From contig CAMPIZ010000054.1 in the NCBI GenBank assembly GCA_946886675.1, positions 1 through 9,000 on the forward strand: 9,000 nucleotides of DNA, read 5' to 3'. The position numbers were made by a program, and so were the translations under genes. The notes under the pieces are model-generated. The model did not search any database. It was not told where the DNA came from and was given only the letters and a program-made list of their open reading frames with translations. This document shows positions 1-6,061 of this stretch, piece by piece. Position 1 is the stretch's first letter. Every line of letters starts with the position of its first letter. This DNA is from an uncultured Flavobacterium sp. Lineage in GTDB: Bacteria; Bacteroidota; Bacteroidia; Flavobacteriales; Flavobacteriaceae.

Positions 1-28
1 GTTCATAATAAATATTAATTAGATTATT

Positions 29-72
29 AAAAAATCCCCGCAGCAGTACGGTGTGGAAAACTGCCACGGGGA
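29..72 (-). terminator. Intrinsic terminator of the YiaA/YiaB gene
   Basis: Read on the minus strand, an inverted repeat starts about 10 bases after the stop codon at 83-85. The outer arms are 67-72 and 35-40 (6 bp, GC-rich), followed inward by a CA/CA internal mismatch and a 4-bp inner stem (61-64 with 43-46), with a 14-base loop. Six T residues follow on the minus strand (plus-strand A run 29-34). The GC-rich stem plus T run fits a Rho-independent terminator for the gene at 83-553. The internal mismatch and long loop make the fold somewhat uncertain. Confidence 0.7.
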
Positions 73-82
73 AGGGCATCCG

Positions 83-553
83 CTAAGCGTTTGGATTTTC
101 TTTTTCAAATAATTTTAAGTCACGTGTGTTTTTTTGAACGGCTATCGCTGCAAAAAGACTTAATGCAAACGACATTGCGTAAAAACCTTTCTCGCTCAGT
201 TCAAGATCGGCATGCCACAAACCTATTATTAACAATAGCAGCGATGTAAAAGTGGTAAACCAGCTTATCCCATAATATATGTCGGTTACCGGTATACCTT
301 CAAGCCTGTCCCGCACGCTTTTTTGTACCGATACAACAGAGAAAAGCCCAAACAGTAATATGGTAAAATAATATCCTTTTTCGTTTAATACCATATCAGC
401 ATTTATAAGGCCTATGCAAAAAGCACCCATGCCTATAAGCAGGGCGCACCATGAGGCCCCAACAAAAGCATTACTCGGTTTAGATGCAGCAGGTGTAGTC
501 CTCCTGCACCTCTCCTGCGTATCATTTACTTCGTTTGTTTTTAGCGAATCCAT
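83..553 (-). CDS. YiaA/YiaB family inner-membrane protein with two tandem repeats
   Basis: This 156-residue protein has two copies of the YiaAB domain, at about residues 32-83 and 95-146. The copies align clearly: each has G-x-SW, then a hydrophobic helix, then a glycine-containing stretch ending in an (N/H)AD-x-x-L-(N/S)EKG-(Y/F)-Y core, another hydrophobic helix, and VQK-x-(V/T)RD. That gives four predicted membrane helices with short polar linkers. The first 30 residues are polar and contain no signal peptide. The family is widespread in bacteria and its biochemical function is not established; E. coli yiaA and yiaB are the name-givers. The gene stands alone, divergent from the gene at 684, and is followed by a good terminator. 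The ATG at 551-553 is the first available start before the first repeat. No Shine-Dalgarno or clear TAnnTTTG promoter core is visible upstream. Family assignment is confident; the role is unknown. Confidence 0.88.
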   Translation of the reverse strand: MDSLKTNEVNDTQERCRRTTPAASKPSNAFVGASWCALLIGMGAFCIGLINADMVLNEKGYYFTILLFGLFSVVSVQKSVRDRLEGIPVTDIYYGISWFTTFTSLLLLIIGLWHADLELSEKGFYAMSFALSLFAAIAVQKNTRDLKLFEKENPNA

Positions 554-620
554 AATTTTTGGTTTTTTGATTTATGAGGCAAAACTGCAACAAACCCATT
601 AACTACAAAAACCAAAATGA

Positions 621-639
621 GCTAAAAACTGACGATATA
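621..639 (+). repeat. Upstream copy of a 19-bp direct repeat
   Basis: This 19-base segment in the intergenic region matches 803-821, inside the following gene, at 18 of 19 positions, including an exact 15-base run (625-639 with 807-821). The reading frame through this copy would also encode L-K-T-D-D-I, the residues encoded by the second copy, but runs to a stop without joining the gene. It could be a relic of a small duplication, a shared protein-binding site, or chance. Confidence 0.6.
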
Positions 640-654
640 TTTTACAACATTTTA

Positions 655-662
655 TATATTTA
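655..662 (+). promoter_or_regulatory. Weak candidate -7 element for the 505-residue protein gene
   Basis: TATATTTA matches the Bacteroidota -7 consensus TAnnTTTG at all but the last position and lies 21 bases before the ATG at 684. The surrounding 40 bases are extremely AT-rich, so such a match is expected often by chance. No TTG-type -33 element is seen at the proper distance. Confidence 0.25.
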
Positions 663-683
663 TAATCTATACAGTATATATCT

Positions 684-2201
684 ATGAACGCAATTACTGA
701 TATCTTAAACATCATGTCATCAGAAGATTTATCTGCATTTTCTAAATATTTGAATTCTAAAAACAAGCGTAAGGATACACTAAATACTACGCTATTGAAA
801 ATGCTGAAAACTGACGATATAAAACTGAATGAAAAACTTTATGGAACCAAAAATAATGCAGCCTACCATGCCCTTAGAAAACGGCTTTACAGCAGCCTTA
901 TAGAGTTTATGGCAAACCGGAGTTTTGAAAATAATACCGGCGAAGAGCATGAAATAATGAGGCTCCTTATGGTTAGTAAAGTATTATTTGAACACAAGCT
1001 TTATAAAGAAGCTTTTAAATGTCTTGCAAAAGCAGAGGCAAAGGCTGTAAAGCTCGAGTATTTTGCCCTGCTTAATGATATTTACCAGACACAACTACAG
1101 TATGCCCATTTTGATAAAGACTTTGATCTTGAAACTGCCATAAGCAAAAGCTCGGCAAACAGAAATAAGCTTTATAATGAAGAGCAGCTTAACCTTGCTT
1201 ATGCCGTTATGCGGAAGGAACTGGCAGACATATATCATAATGGTAAAATCACCGACATACAGCAACTGATTACCGATACACTTATAAAATTTGGTATTTC
1301 CTTAAAAGATGTGCTCACTTTTAAATCGTTGTATCAAATGCTTTTTATAGCAAATGAGTATGCTTCCATAAATAGTGACTACAGCCTTATAGAGCCATTC
1401 GCAAAACAAGGCTACAAGTTTATAAGTGTTCGCGAAGAGCTTACCGAAAAGCATTTGTACTATCATATTTACATACTGTATTTTATAGCAAACATCCATT
1501 TTCGCAACAAGCGTTTTGACCAGTGTACAGAATATCTTGACAGGATGGCTGCCCAGATGCAGAAACAGAACAAAAAATATTACAGCCGTTTTGCAGCAAA
1601 GTATTTACTGCTCAAATCCCTTAATGAAAATTACAGTGGCGCACCGGGTCTGGCTGAAGGAACTATTAGGAAAGCACTAGCTGAATCTGAAAAATATGAT
1701 CCTGCCGACAAACATGATCTTTTACTCTTTGCTATAGTATTCCGGATACAGCATAATGATACGCGGGAAGCAGCAAAGCTTATGCGAAGCTTTTCGCATA
1801 CCGATAGTTGGTATGAAAAGAAAATGGGTATGGAATGGGGCATAAAGCGCAGCCTTGTAGAAATATTACTGCATGCCCAACTTGAAAACACGGAGCTGGC
1901 CCTGTCCAGAATTAAAAGTTTTAAGCGCCGTTATAAAAAATATTTAACCAATGTAAAAGAGGAAAGAGTGCTGGATTATCTTCATCTTGTAGAAAAATAT
2001 ATTATAGCGCCGGAAAATGCTGCCAGCAAAACTTATAGAAAACAATTGGATAATTTAATAATAAGTTCATCACACAGCAATGCAGATATTTTTGTGCTGA
2101 GTTTTATTGGCTGGCTTGTAGCCGCGGTATATAAGAAACCGGTATATGGCACTATACTCGATATGGTAAAGGGTTATTTTTCCCCTTTCCACTCGGCATA
2201 A
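684..2201 (+). CDS. Alpha-helical protein of unknown function (505 aa, TPR-like)
   Basis: I do not recognise a named function. The protein is charged and almost wholly helical by inspection, with no signal peptide. The N-terminus (about 1-75) has the form 'helix, LSxxDLxxFxKYL, KNKRKD, LLKxLKTDD, LYG, AYHALRKRLYSSL', which resembles the start of a group of conserved hypothetical proteins in Bacteroidota. TPR-like helix pairs are suggested around residues 93-140 (LFEHKLYKEAFKCLAKAE) and 257-335 (HFRNKRFDQCTEYLDRM). The end (about 469-500, with FVLSFIGWLVA) is hydrophobic and could be an amphipathic packing helix rather than a membrane segment. A scaffold or protein-protein interaction role is inference only. 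The gene overlaps the convergent HD-domain gene by 28 bp at the 3' end. It is divergent from the YiaA/YiaB gene, with a 130-bp AT-rich gap. The ATG at 684 is chosen because the conserved-looking N-terminus begins there; no Shine-Dalgarno is present. Confidence 0.85.
   Translation: MNAITDILNIMSSEDLSAFSKYLNSKNKRKDTLNTTLLKMLKTDDIKLNEKLYGTKNNAAYHALRKRLYSSLIEFMANRSFENNTGEEHEIMRLLMVSKVLFEHKLYKEAFKCLAKAEAKAVKLEYFALLNDIYQTQLQYAHFDKDFDLETAISKSSANRNKLYNEEQLNLAYAVMRKELADIYHNGKITDIQQLITDTLIKFGISLKDVLTFKSLYQMLFIANEYASINSDYSLIEPFAKQGYKFISVREELTEKHLYYHIYILYFIANIHFRNKRFDQCTEYLDRMAAQMQKQNKKYYSRFAAKYLLLKSLNENYSGAPGLAEGTIRKALAESEKYDPADKHDLLLFAIVFRIQHNDTREAAKLMRSFSHTDSWYEKKMGMEWGIKRSLVEILLHAQLENTELALSRIKSFKRRYKKYLTNVKEERVLDYLHLVEKYIIAPENAASKTYRKQLDNLIISSSHSNADIFVLSFIGWLVAAVYKKPVYGTILDMVKGYFSPFHSA
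803..821 (+). repeat. In-gene copy of the 19-bp direct repeat
   Basis: This copy lies within codons 40-46 of the helical protein gene and encodes L-K-T-D-D-I (residues 41-46). It matches 621-639 with one mismatch (G at 806, A at 624). The two copies start 182 bp apart on the same strand. Confidence 0.6.
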
Positions 2202-2824
2202 AACTGCGACAGATAGTTTTCCATAAAGTTATGGCGCTCTACGGCCAGCCGCCTGCCTGTTTTGGTATTCATCTTGTCTTTAAGCAACAGGAGTTTTTCA
2301 TAAAAGTGATTTACCGTAGGCGCTGTACTGGCCTTATATTCCTCTATGCTCATGTTAAGGTTTGGAGCGATAGAAGGGTTATACAAAGCTCTGTTTTTAA
2401 AACCTCCGTAATTAAAAGCACGTGCAATACCTATAGCGCCAAGGGCGTCCAGCCTGTCGGCATCCTGAACAATATCCAGCTCTTTTGAGCTGAATTTCTT
2501 TTCAAAATTCCCGCCTTTAAAAGAAATGTTCTCAATAATGTTTACCACATGGATAATCGTTTCTTCCGGTACATTTTGACTTTGCAGAAACTCCCATGCT
2601 CTTGCAGGGCCTATTGTTTCATCACCATTATGAAACTTGCTGTCTGCAATATCATGCAGTAATGCACCAAGCTGTACAACAGTAAGGTTGCACTCTTCAT
2701 CTTTTGCTATAAGCAGGGCATTGTTATATACCCGCTCTATATGAAACCAGTCATGGCCTCCTTCAGCGTCCTGCAGTTGCTGTTTTACAAAGGTTATTGT
2801 TCTCTCTATAAGGTTATCCATCAT
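2174..2824 (-). CDS. HD-domain metal-dependent phosphohydrolase
   Basis: This 216-residue soluble protein carries the HD superfamily metal-binding signature: H28 in the HDWFH segment, the H57-D58 doublet in LLHDIAD, and the DADRLDALGAIGIARAF block (121-137) that supplies the last aspartate. This layout matches small stand-alone HD hydrolases of the YedJ/YpgQ kind, some of which hydrolyse nucleotides or pyrophosphate; the substrate here cannot be told from sequence. The length is usual for the family. Two adjacent ATGs (2822-2824 and 2819-2821) are possible starts; the first is used. The stop codon lies inside the convergent 505-residue protein gene, giving a 28-bp tail-to-tail overlap. The upstream desaturase is on the same strand, but its terminator ends only about 20 bases before this start, so expression depends on read-through or a promoter overlapping that hairpin. 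Confidence 0.9.
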   Translation of the reverse strand: MMDNLIERTITFVKQQLQDAEGGHDWFHIERVYNNALLIAKDEECNLTVVQLGALLHDIADSKFHNGDETIGPARAWEFLQSQNVPEETIIHVVNIIENISFKGGNFEKKFSSKELDIVQDADRLDALGAIGIARAFNYGGFKNRALYNPSIAPNLNMSIEEYKASTAPTVNHFYEKLLLLKDKMNTKTGRRLAVERHNFMENYLSQFYAEWKGEK

Positions 2825-2843
2825 TTAAATTACATGTAAGCAC

Positions 2844-2869
2844 AAAAAAAAGCTGCCTTGAGGCAGCTT
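2844..2869 (-). terminator. Strong intrinsic terminator of the acyltransferase-desaturase operon
   Basis: A perfect 8-bp stem (AAGCTGCC, 2850-2857, with GGCAGCTT, 2862-2869) closes a TTGA loop. On the minus strand it is followed by a run of seven T residues (plus-strand A run 2844-2850, whose last base is also the end of the stem). It begins 6 bases after the desaturase stop codon. This is a textbook Rho-independent terminator for minus-strand transcription. Confidence 0.9.
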
Positions 2870-2875
2870 CTGATT

Positions 2876-3874
2876 TTATTTAACCAATGCCGGCTGAACC
2901 CATTTAAATATATGCGGTTCTTCCGGTATTACTATCCTTTCAGATATCCTTGCCATCCTGTCTGGCAGCTTCATCAGGAAATCCCTTGCCTTTTCAGCTT
3001 CTGCCGTAAGGCCGTTTATTTTATCTATCTGCCATTTTTCTATCAGCTTGCGCAGTATTTCCACATAATCCTGAGCGGTATAAACCCCTATACGCTGTGC
3101 CGAATCAGAAAACTGTTCAAAAGCTTCTCCTATTTTCTGGCCCGATTCCCTTAAAAAATGCGCGGGCATAACTATCTTCTGCTTCATCATGTACTGGAAA
3201 GCCAGCATCATTTCGCTTGGGTCAACCTGAAATATCCTGTTTACAAATTCGCTGTAGGCATGGTGGTGGCGCATTTCATCGCCTGCAATAAGCTTACACA
3301 TTTTAGAAAGCTTTTTATCCCCAAACTTTTTAGCAATCTGCGATACGCGGTTGTGCGAAATATAAGTAGCCAGTTCCTGAAAACTGGTATATACAAAGTT
3401 CTTGTAAGGATCCCTGTCGGTTCCCAAATCAAAGCCATCATTAAGAAGATGCTGTGTGGTCATTTCTACCTCACGCATATTTACCCTTCCGCTCAGGTAA
3501 AGGTACTTATTAAGCAGGTCTCCGTGACGGTTTTCTTCACCTGTCCAGTTCCTTACCCATTTGCTCCATCCGTTGCCGGGACCTTCTTCCACCTGCTCAA
3601 TGCCTTCAACATCCATAAGCCATGACTCATATGAAGGCAGTGCCTCCTCTGTAATTGTATCGCCTACAAGCACTACCCAAAAATCATACGGAAGGTCTTT
3701 CGCTATTTCACGAAGTTCCTTTAGCTCCTCATAAAAATTTTCGTTCTGGGAGTCCGGCAGCAGGTCAGACGGCTGCCATATTTTTTCTACCGGTATAAGG
3801 TACTCCTCCACAAAAGAATCGATGTTCTTTTCCAGGAACTGCATTACTTCTAACCGGACATTTTTTATAGACAT
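2876..3874 (-). CDS. Soluble acyl-ACP desaturase (diiron, plant stearoyl-ACP desaturase type)
   Basis: Members of this family (FA_desaturase_2) insert a double bond into a saturated acyl chain attached to acyl carrier protein, using O2 and reduced ferredoxin, in the cytoplasm. All six diiron ligands known from the castor enzyme can be placed: E76 (TEEALP), E114 and H117 (EENRHG), E167 (YTSFQE), E200 and H203 (DEMRH). Similarity to plant desaturases extends beyond the motifs: PVEKIWQPSDLLPD near 28-41, FWVVLVGDTITEEALPSY near 65-82, HGDLLNKYLYLSGRV near 117-131, MPAHF and RIGVYTAQDY near 236-270. At 332 residues it is slightly shorter than plant precursors, with no transit peptide. Double-bond position and chain length cannot be read from sequence. 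It starts 5 bp after the PlsC-type acyltransferase, so the two are surely cotranscribed, and a strong terminator follows. The ATG at 3872-3874 is the only sensible start. Confidence 0.95.
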   Translation of the reverse strand: MSIKNVRLEVMQFLEKNIDSFVEEYLIPVEKIWQPSDLLPDSQNENFYEELKELREIAKDLPYDFWVVLVGDTITEEALPSYESWLMDVEGIEQVEEGPGNGWSKWVRNWTGEENRHGDLLNKYLYLSGRVNMREVEMTTQHLLNDGFDLGTDRDPYKNFVYTSFQELATYISHNRVSQIAKKFGDKKLSKMCKLIAGDEMRHHHAYSEFVNRIFQVDPSEMMLAFQYMMKQKIVMPAHFLRESGQKIGEAFEQFSDSAQRIGVYTAQDYVEILRKLIEKWQIDKINGLTAEAEKARDFLMKLPDRMARISERIVIPEEPHIFKWVQPALVK

Positions 3875-3879
3875 AATAA

Positions 3880-4614
3880 TTAATTTTTTATTCCTTGTAC
3901 TACTGCTTTTTCTGTTCTCTCCATCACTTCTTCAAAAGGAATATTTTTTATGGCAAAAGGTTCCTGAATTGTAAAAGTTAAGCGGTTCCCCAATCCAAGC
4001 GGATATTGCCCGAAACGGACCATTTTCCACGAATTATTAATGCTTATAGGTACAATATAAGCAGAAGGGGCGAATTTACAAAGTATTTTAAGCCCGTTTT
4101 CGGAAAACTTTTTAGGTGCTCCCGTTTTACTGCGGGTGCCTTCAGGAAAAATTACTGCCGAGCGTGTATTCTTTTCGATGTAAGTGGCAATCTGTTTTAT
4201 GGCGGGCAGGGCCTGCTTTGGGTCTCTCCTGTCTATAAGGACAGATCCGCCGTGCCTTAAATTATAAGACACACTTGGTATGCCTTTACCCAGTTCTTTT
4301 TTACTTATGAATTTTGGGTGAAACTTCCTCATAAACCAAATAATTGGCGGAATATCATACATACTCTGGTGGTTTGACACGATGATAAGCGGAACACCTT
4401 CAGGCACTCTTTCAATCCCTTCAAATTTATAGGTTGTTCCCAGTATATGGGTTGTCCTTACTAAAAATCCATTTAATATATCCACACTTTTTTTGTGTGC
4501 ATGGTAGCCAAATACATTAAGACAAATCCACTGTATAGGATGAAATATAAGCAGCCATATTAAAAAAACCAGATAATAAACTGCTGATAGCGGGTATGAT
4601 AATATCTTTTGCAT
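3880..4614 (-). CDS. PlsC-like 1-acylglycerol-3-phosphate acyltransferase (operon copy)
   Basis: This 244-residue membrane-associated acyltransferase has the expected blocks in order: NHxxxxD (N81-H82-x4-D87), the KKELGKGIP...GGSVLIDRRD segment (105-131, acceptor binding), FPEGTRSKTG (156-165) and a VPI block (188-190). The catalytic His and Asp and the FPEGTR arginine are intact. A hydrophobic stretch at about 8-34 is a probable membrane anchor. PlsC enzymes transfer an acyl group from acyl-ACP or acyl-CoA to the sn-2 position of lysophosphatidic acid, giving phosphatidic acid. Because a second paralogue lies at 5236-5985, one of the two may act on another acceptor, such as a lyso-aminolipid. 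It is the first gene of a two-gene operon with the desaturase, suggesting that unsaturated acyl chains and their incorporation are coordinated. The ATG at 4612-4614 precedes the hydrophobic anchor directly. Confidence 0.93.
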   Translation of the reverse strand: MQKILSYPLSAVYYLVFLIWLLIFHPIQWICLNVFGYHAHKKSVDILNGFLVRTTHILGTTYKFEGIERVPEGVPLIIVSNHQSMYDIPPIIWFMRKFHPKFISKKELGKGIPSVSYNLRHGGSVLIDRRDPKQALPAIKQIATYIEKNTRSAVIFPEGTRSKTGAPKKFSENGLKILCKFAPSAYIVPISINNSWKMVRFGQYPLGLGNRLTFTIQEPFAIKNIPFEEVMERTEKAVVQGIKN

Positions 4615-4636
4615 TTATAGCTTTCAAAAATTCGCG

Positions 4637-4644
4637 TAAAAGTA
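4637..4644 (-). promoter_or_regulatory. Candidate -7 element for the acyltransferase-desaturase operon
   Basis: On the minus strand TACTTTTA matches TAnnTTTG except at the last base and lies 22 bases before the ATG at 4614. It sits between the bacilliredoxin terminator and the acyltransferase start, where a promoter is needed. No convincing -33 TTG is seen, so this is weak. Confidence 0.3.
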
Positions 4645-4701
4645 CTGTGTTTTTGCCTAATAATAAAATGATTTAATATGCCTGCATACTATAAAATAAA
4701 G

Positions 4702-4724
4702 AAGCCACGCGAATGGCGTGGCTT
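4702..4724 (-). terminator. Hairpin terminator after the bacilliredoxin gene
   Basis: A perfect 9-bp GC-rich stem (AAGCCACGC at 4702-4710 with GCGTGGCTT at 4716-4724) closes a 5-base loop, 22 bases after the bacilliredoxin stop. The following minus-strand sequence is CTTTATTTTA, a T-rich but interrupted tract, so termination may be less than complete. Confidence 0.72.
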
Positions 4725-4746
4725 ATAATTTAAAAGGAGTCGTTAA

Positions 4747-5157
4747 TTAACAATACTCGTCGTATGCATCTTTAAGGTTTTCTGCAATCATTTCGGCAGG
4801 GCGGCCTTCAATATGGTGGCGCTCAAGCATGTGTACAAGCTCGCCATTTTTAAATAATGCCATGCTTGGTGATGATGGCGGGAAAGGGAACATTAACTCC
4901 CTTGCTGCATCTACAGCTTCTTTATCTACACCTGCAAAAACAGTTATAAGGCTGCCCGGAGTTTTAGCATTGTCAAGGCTCATTCTTGCGCCCGGCCTTG
5001 CGTTTCTGGCAGCACATCCGCAAACTGAGTTTACAACCACAAGCGTAGTACCTTCTTTAGAAATTGCATTCTTTACCGCATCGGCTGTATATAGTTCTTC
5101 AAAGCCTGCTTCTGAAAGCTCAGCACGCATAGGCTTTACTAATTCTTCTGGATACAT
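4747..5157 (-). CDS. BrxA/BrxB family bacilliredoxin (YphP/YqiW family)
   Basis: This 136-residue thioredoxin-fold protein carries the CGC active site (C46-G47-C48) in a VVNSVCGCAARNARPG context, then TPGSLITVFAGVDKEA (66-81), FPPSSPSMALFK (92-103) and RHHIEGRPAEMIAENL (113-128), ending in a C-terminal Cys (C136). All of these correspond to Bacillus subtilis YphP/YqiW, which remove bacillithiol from S-bacillithiolated proteins. The length is normal for the family. The opening MYPEELVKPMRAEL also matches, which fixes the start at 5155-5157. Known function suggests a cytoplasmic de-bacillithiolase that leaves bacillithiol on its own cysteine until reduced. Bacillithiol synthesis in this organism cannot be tested from this window, though bsh genes are known in Bacteroidota. 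Hairpins on both sides suggest it is largely monocistronic. Confidence 0.94.
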   Translation of the reverse strand: MYPEELVKPMRAELSEAGFEELYTADAVKNAISKEGTTLVVVNSVCGCAARNARPGARMSLDNAKTPGSLITVFAGVDKEAVDAARELMFPFPPSSPSMALFKNGELVHMLERHHIEGRPAEMIAENLKDAYDEYC

Positions 5158-5192
5158 AAAATTTAATCTTTAAAAGTTATTAAAACAGGGTG

Positions 5193-5200
5193 TAAAGATA
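5193..5200 (-). promoter_or_regulatory. Candidate -7 element for the bacilliredoxin gene
   Basis: On the minus strand TATCTTTA matches TAnnTTTG at all but the last base, 35 bases before the ATG at 5157 and just downstream of the T run of the preceding terminator. The nearest TTG upstream is at only 12 bases spacing, shorter than the usual 17-20, so the call is weak. Confidence 0.35.
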
Positions 5201-5213
5201 CGCATTTTTAGCC

Positions 5214-5234
5214 AAAAAAACTTTGAAGCAAAGT
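5214..5234 (-). terminator. Probable AT-rich intrinsic terminator after the second PlsC-like gene
   Basis: On the minus strand a 6-bp stem (ACTTTG, 5234-5229, pairing with CAAAGT, 5225-5220) with a 3-base loop is followed by seven T residues (plus-strand A run 5214-5220, the last base shared with the stem). It begins one base after the stop codon at 5236-5238. The stem is short and has few GC pairs, so it may be leaky and allow some read-through into the bacilliredoxin gene. Confidence 0.55.
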
Positions 5235-5235
5235 G

Positions 5236-5985
5236 TTAAGCTTTAGAGTTGGCATAGCGCAGCAACTGATGATAAATAACCTGCCTTACCCTGTCTTTCA
5301 GATCCTTTTTATCATCAAGTGTAAGCCCAGATGTTTCGATAAAACGGTGTACATAGGCCCGCATTAGTCCCGGGCTGCCACTGAAGAAACGAAATGAAAA
5401 GCGTTTTTTGTTATCCGGAAATGTCATGGGCACTACAGGTATTTGATGTTCTATAGCGAGACGGAATGCCCCGTCTTTAAATTCATCCAGAATTATATTC
5501 TCATCTTCGGGCACACCTCCTTCAGGAAAAATACAAATACTAAGTCCCTGGTTAAGCCTTGCCTGAGCCCTTTTAAAAACCTCAAAACGGCTCTTGGAAC
5601 TCTCCCTGTCAACCAGTATGCAGGTACGCTTATAGAAAAAACCAAAAACAGGTATTTTTACCAGCTCCTTTTTGCCTACAAATACAAAAGGATTTTTAGA
5701 TACCGCCAGCATCAGCATAATGTCTGTCATAGAGGTATGGTTTGCTACCAGCATATAACTTTTCCCTTTTTCCAGTTTTTGTTCTCGCTCAATACGGTAA
5801 TAAAAGCCCATGCCAAAAAGGATAACTTTTGCCCAAAATCTCGCCAGTATAAAAAACTGCGGATAGGTTTTTTCAGAAAGGATGGTTAAGATAAGAACCG
5901 GGGACATTATAATAATAGGCACCCCCATAAGGACGTAAAACCATATTCGCCATACAATCCAAAAAGCTCCTTTTAGTATTTTCAT
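5236..5985 (-). CDS. PlsC-like lysophospholipid acyltransferase (second paralogue)
   Basis: This 249-residue acyltransferase has the family blocks NHTSMTD (N82-H83-x4-D88), FVGKKELVKIPVFGFFYKR...ILVDRESSKS (102-132), FPEGG (153-157) and VVPM (184-187). The catalytic His and Asp are present. Block III reads FPEGGVPEDE rather than the usual FPEGTRS, so the arginine normally contributing to phosphate binding is absent there. Two hydrophobic stretches near the start (about 6-36 and 43-61) suggest membrane association. It probably acylates a lysolipid, with lysophosphatidic acid the default guess; the altered block III leaves open another acceptor such as an amino-acid lipid. It is divergent from trpS and has its own promoter core. 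The ATG at 5983-5985 is used because the hydrophobic N-terminus starts there; the next in-frame Met is residue 20. Confidence 0.9.
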   Translation of the reverse strand: MKILKGAFWIVWRIWFYVLMGVPIIIMSPVLILTILSEKTYPQFFILARFWAKVILFGMGFYYRIEREQKLEKGKSYMLVANHTSMTDIMLMLAVSKNPFVFVGKKELVKIPVFGFFYKRTCILVDRESSKSRFEVFKRAQARLNQGLSICIFPEGGVPEDENIILDEFKDGAFRLAIEHQIPVVPMTFPDNKKRFSFRFFSGSPGLMRAYVHRFIETSGLTLDDKKDLKDRVRQVIYHQLLRYANSKA

Positions 5986-5990
5986 TGTCC

Positions 5991-5998
5991 CAAATGTA
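5991..5998 (-). promoter_or_regulatory. Perfect TAnnTTTG -7 element ahead of the second PlsC-like gene
   Basis: The minus strand reads TACATTTG, an exact match to the Bacteroidota -7 consensus, ending 5 bases before the ATG at 5985. If used, transcription would begin at or next to the start codon, giving a leaderless or nearly leaderless mRNA. No -33 TTG is found at normal spacing. Confidence 0.45.
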
Positions 5999-6031
5999 AG
6001 AATTCAATCCCTATTTTTCCGTAAAACCTTT

Positions 6032-6039
6032 TACCTTTG
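6032..6039 (+). promoter_or_regulatory. Perfect TAnnTTTG -7 element for trpS
   Basis: TACCTTTG matches the Bacteroidota -7 consensus exactly and lies 22 bases before the trpS ATG, which would give a short leader of about 15 bases. A -33 TTG at the right spacing is not visible. No tryptophan leader peptide or T-box-like structure could fit in this short space. Confidence 0.55.
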
Positions 6040-6061
6040 TGTAAAATCTGAAAAGCATACA

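Noticed and set aside
554..683. Search of the divergent 130-bp gap for a small gene or RNA
   Set aside because: It is AT-rich, with no stable hairpin, only short open frames without family resemblance, and one 19-bp repeat already listed.
2168..2188. AAAGGG/CCCTTT inverted repeat at the convergent gene overlap, considered as a terminator
   Set aside because: The stem is only 6 bp, neither side carries a T run after it, and it lies inside coding sequence of both genes.
3158..3625. 155-codon open frame on the plus strand
   Set aside because: It is antisense to the desaturase, whose reading frame shows all family motifs; the plus-strand translation is Cys/His/Tyr/Phe-rich and resembles no protein.
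5443..5889. 148-codon open frame on the plus strand
   Set aside because: It is antisense to the second PlsC-like gene, with an aromatic-rich translation typical of a shadow frame and no promoter.
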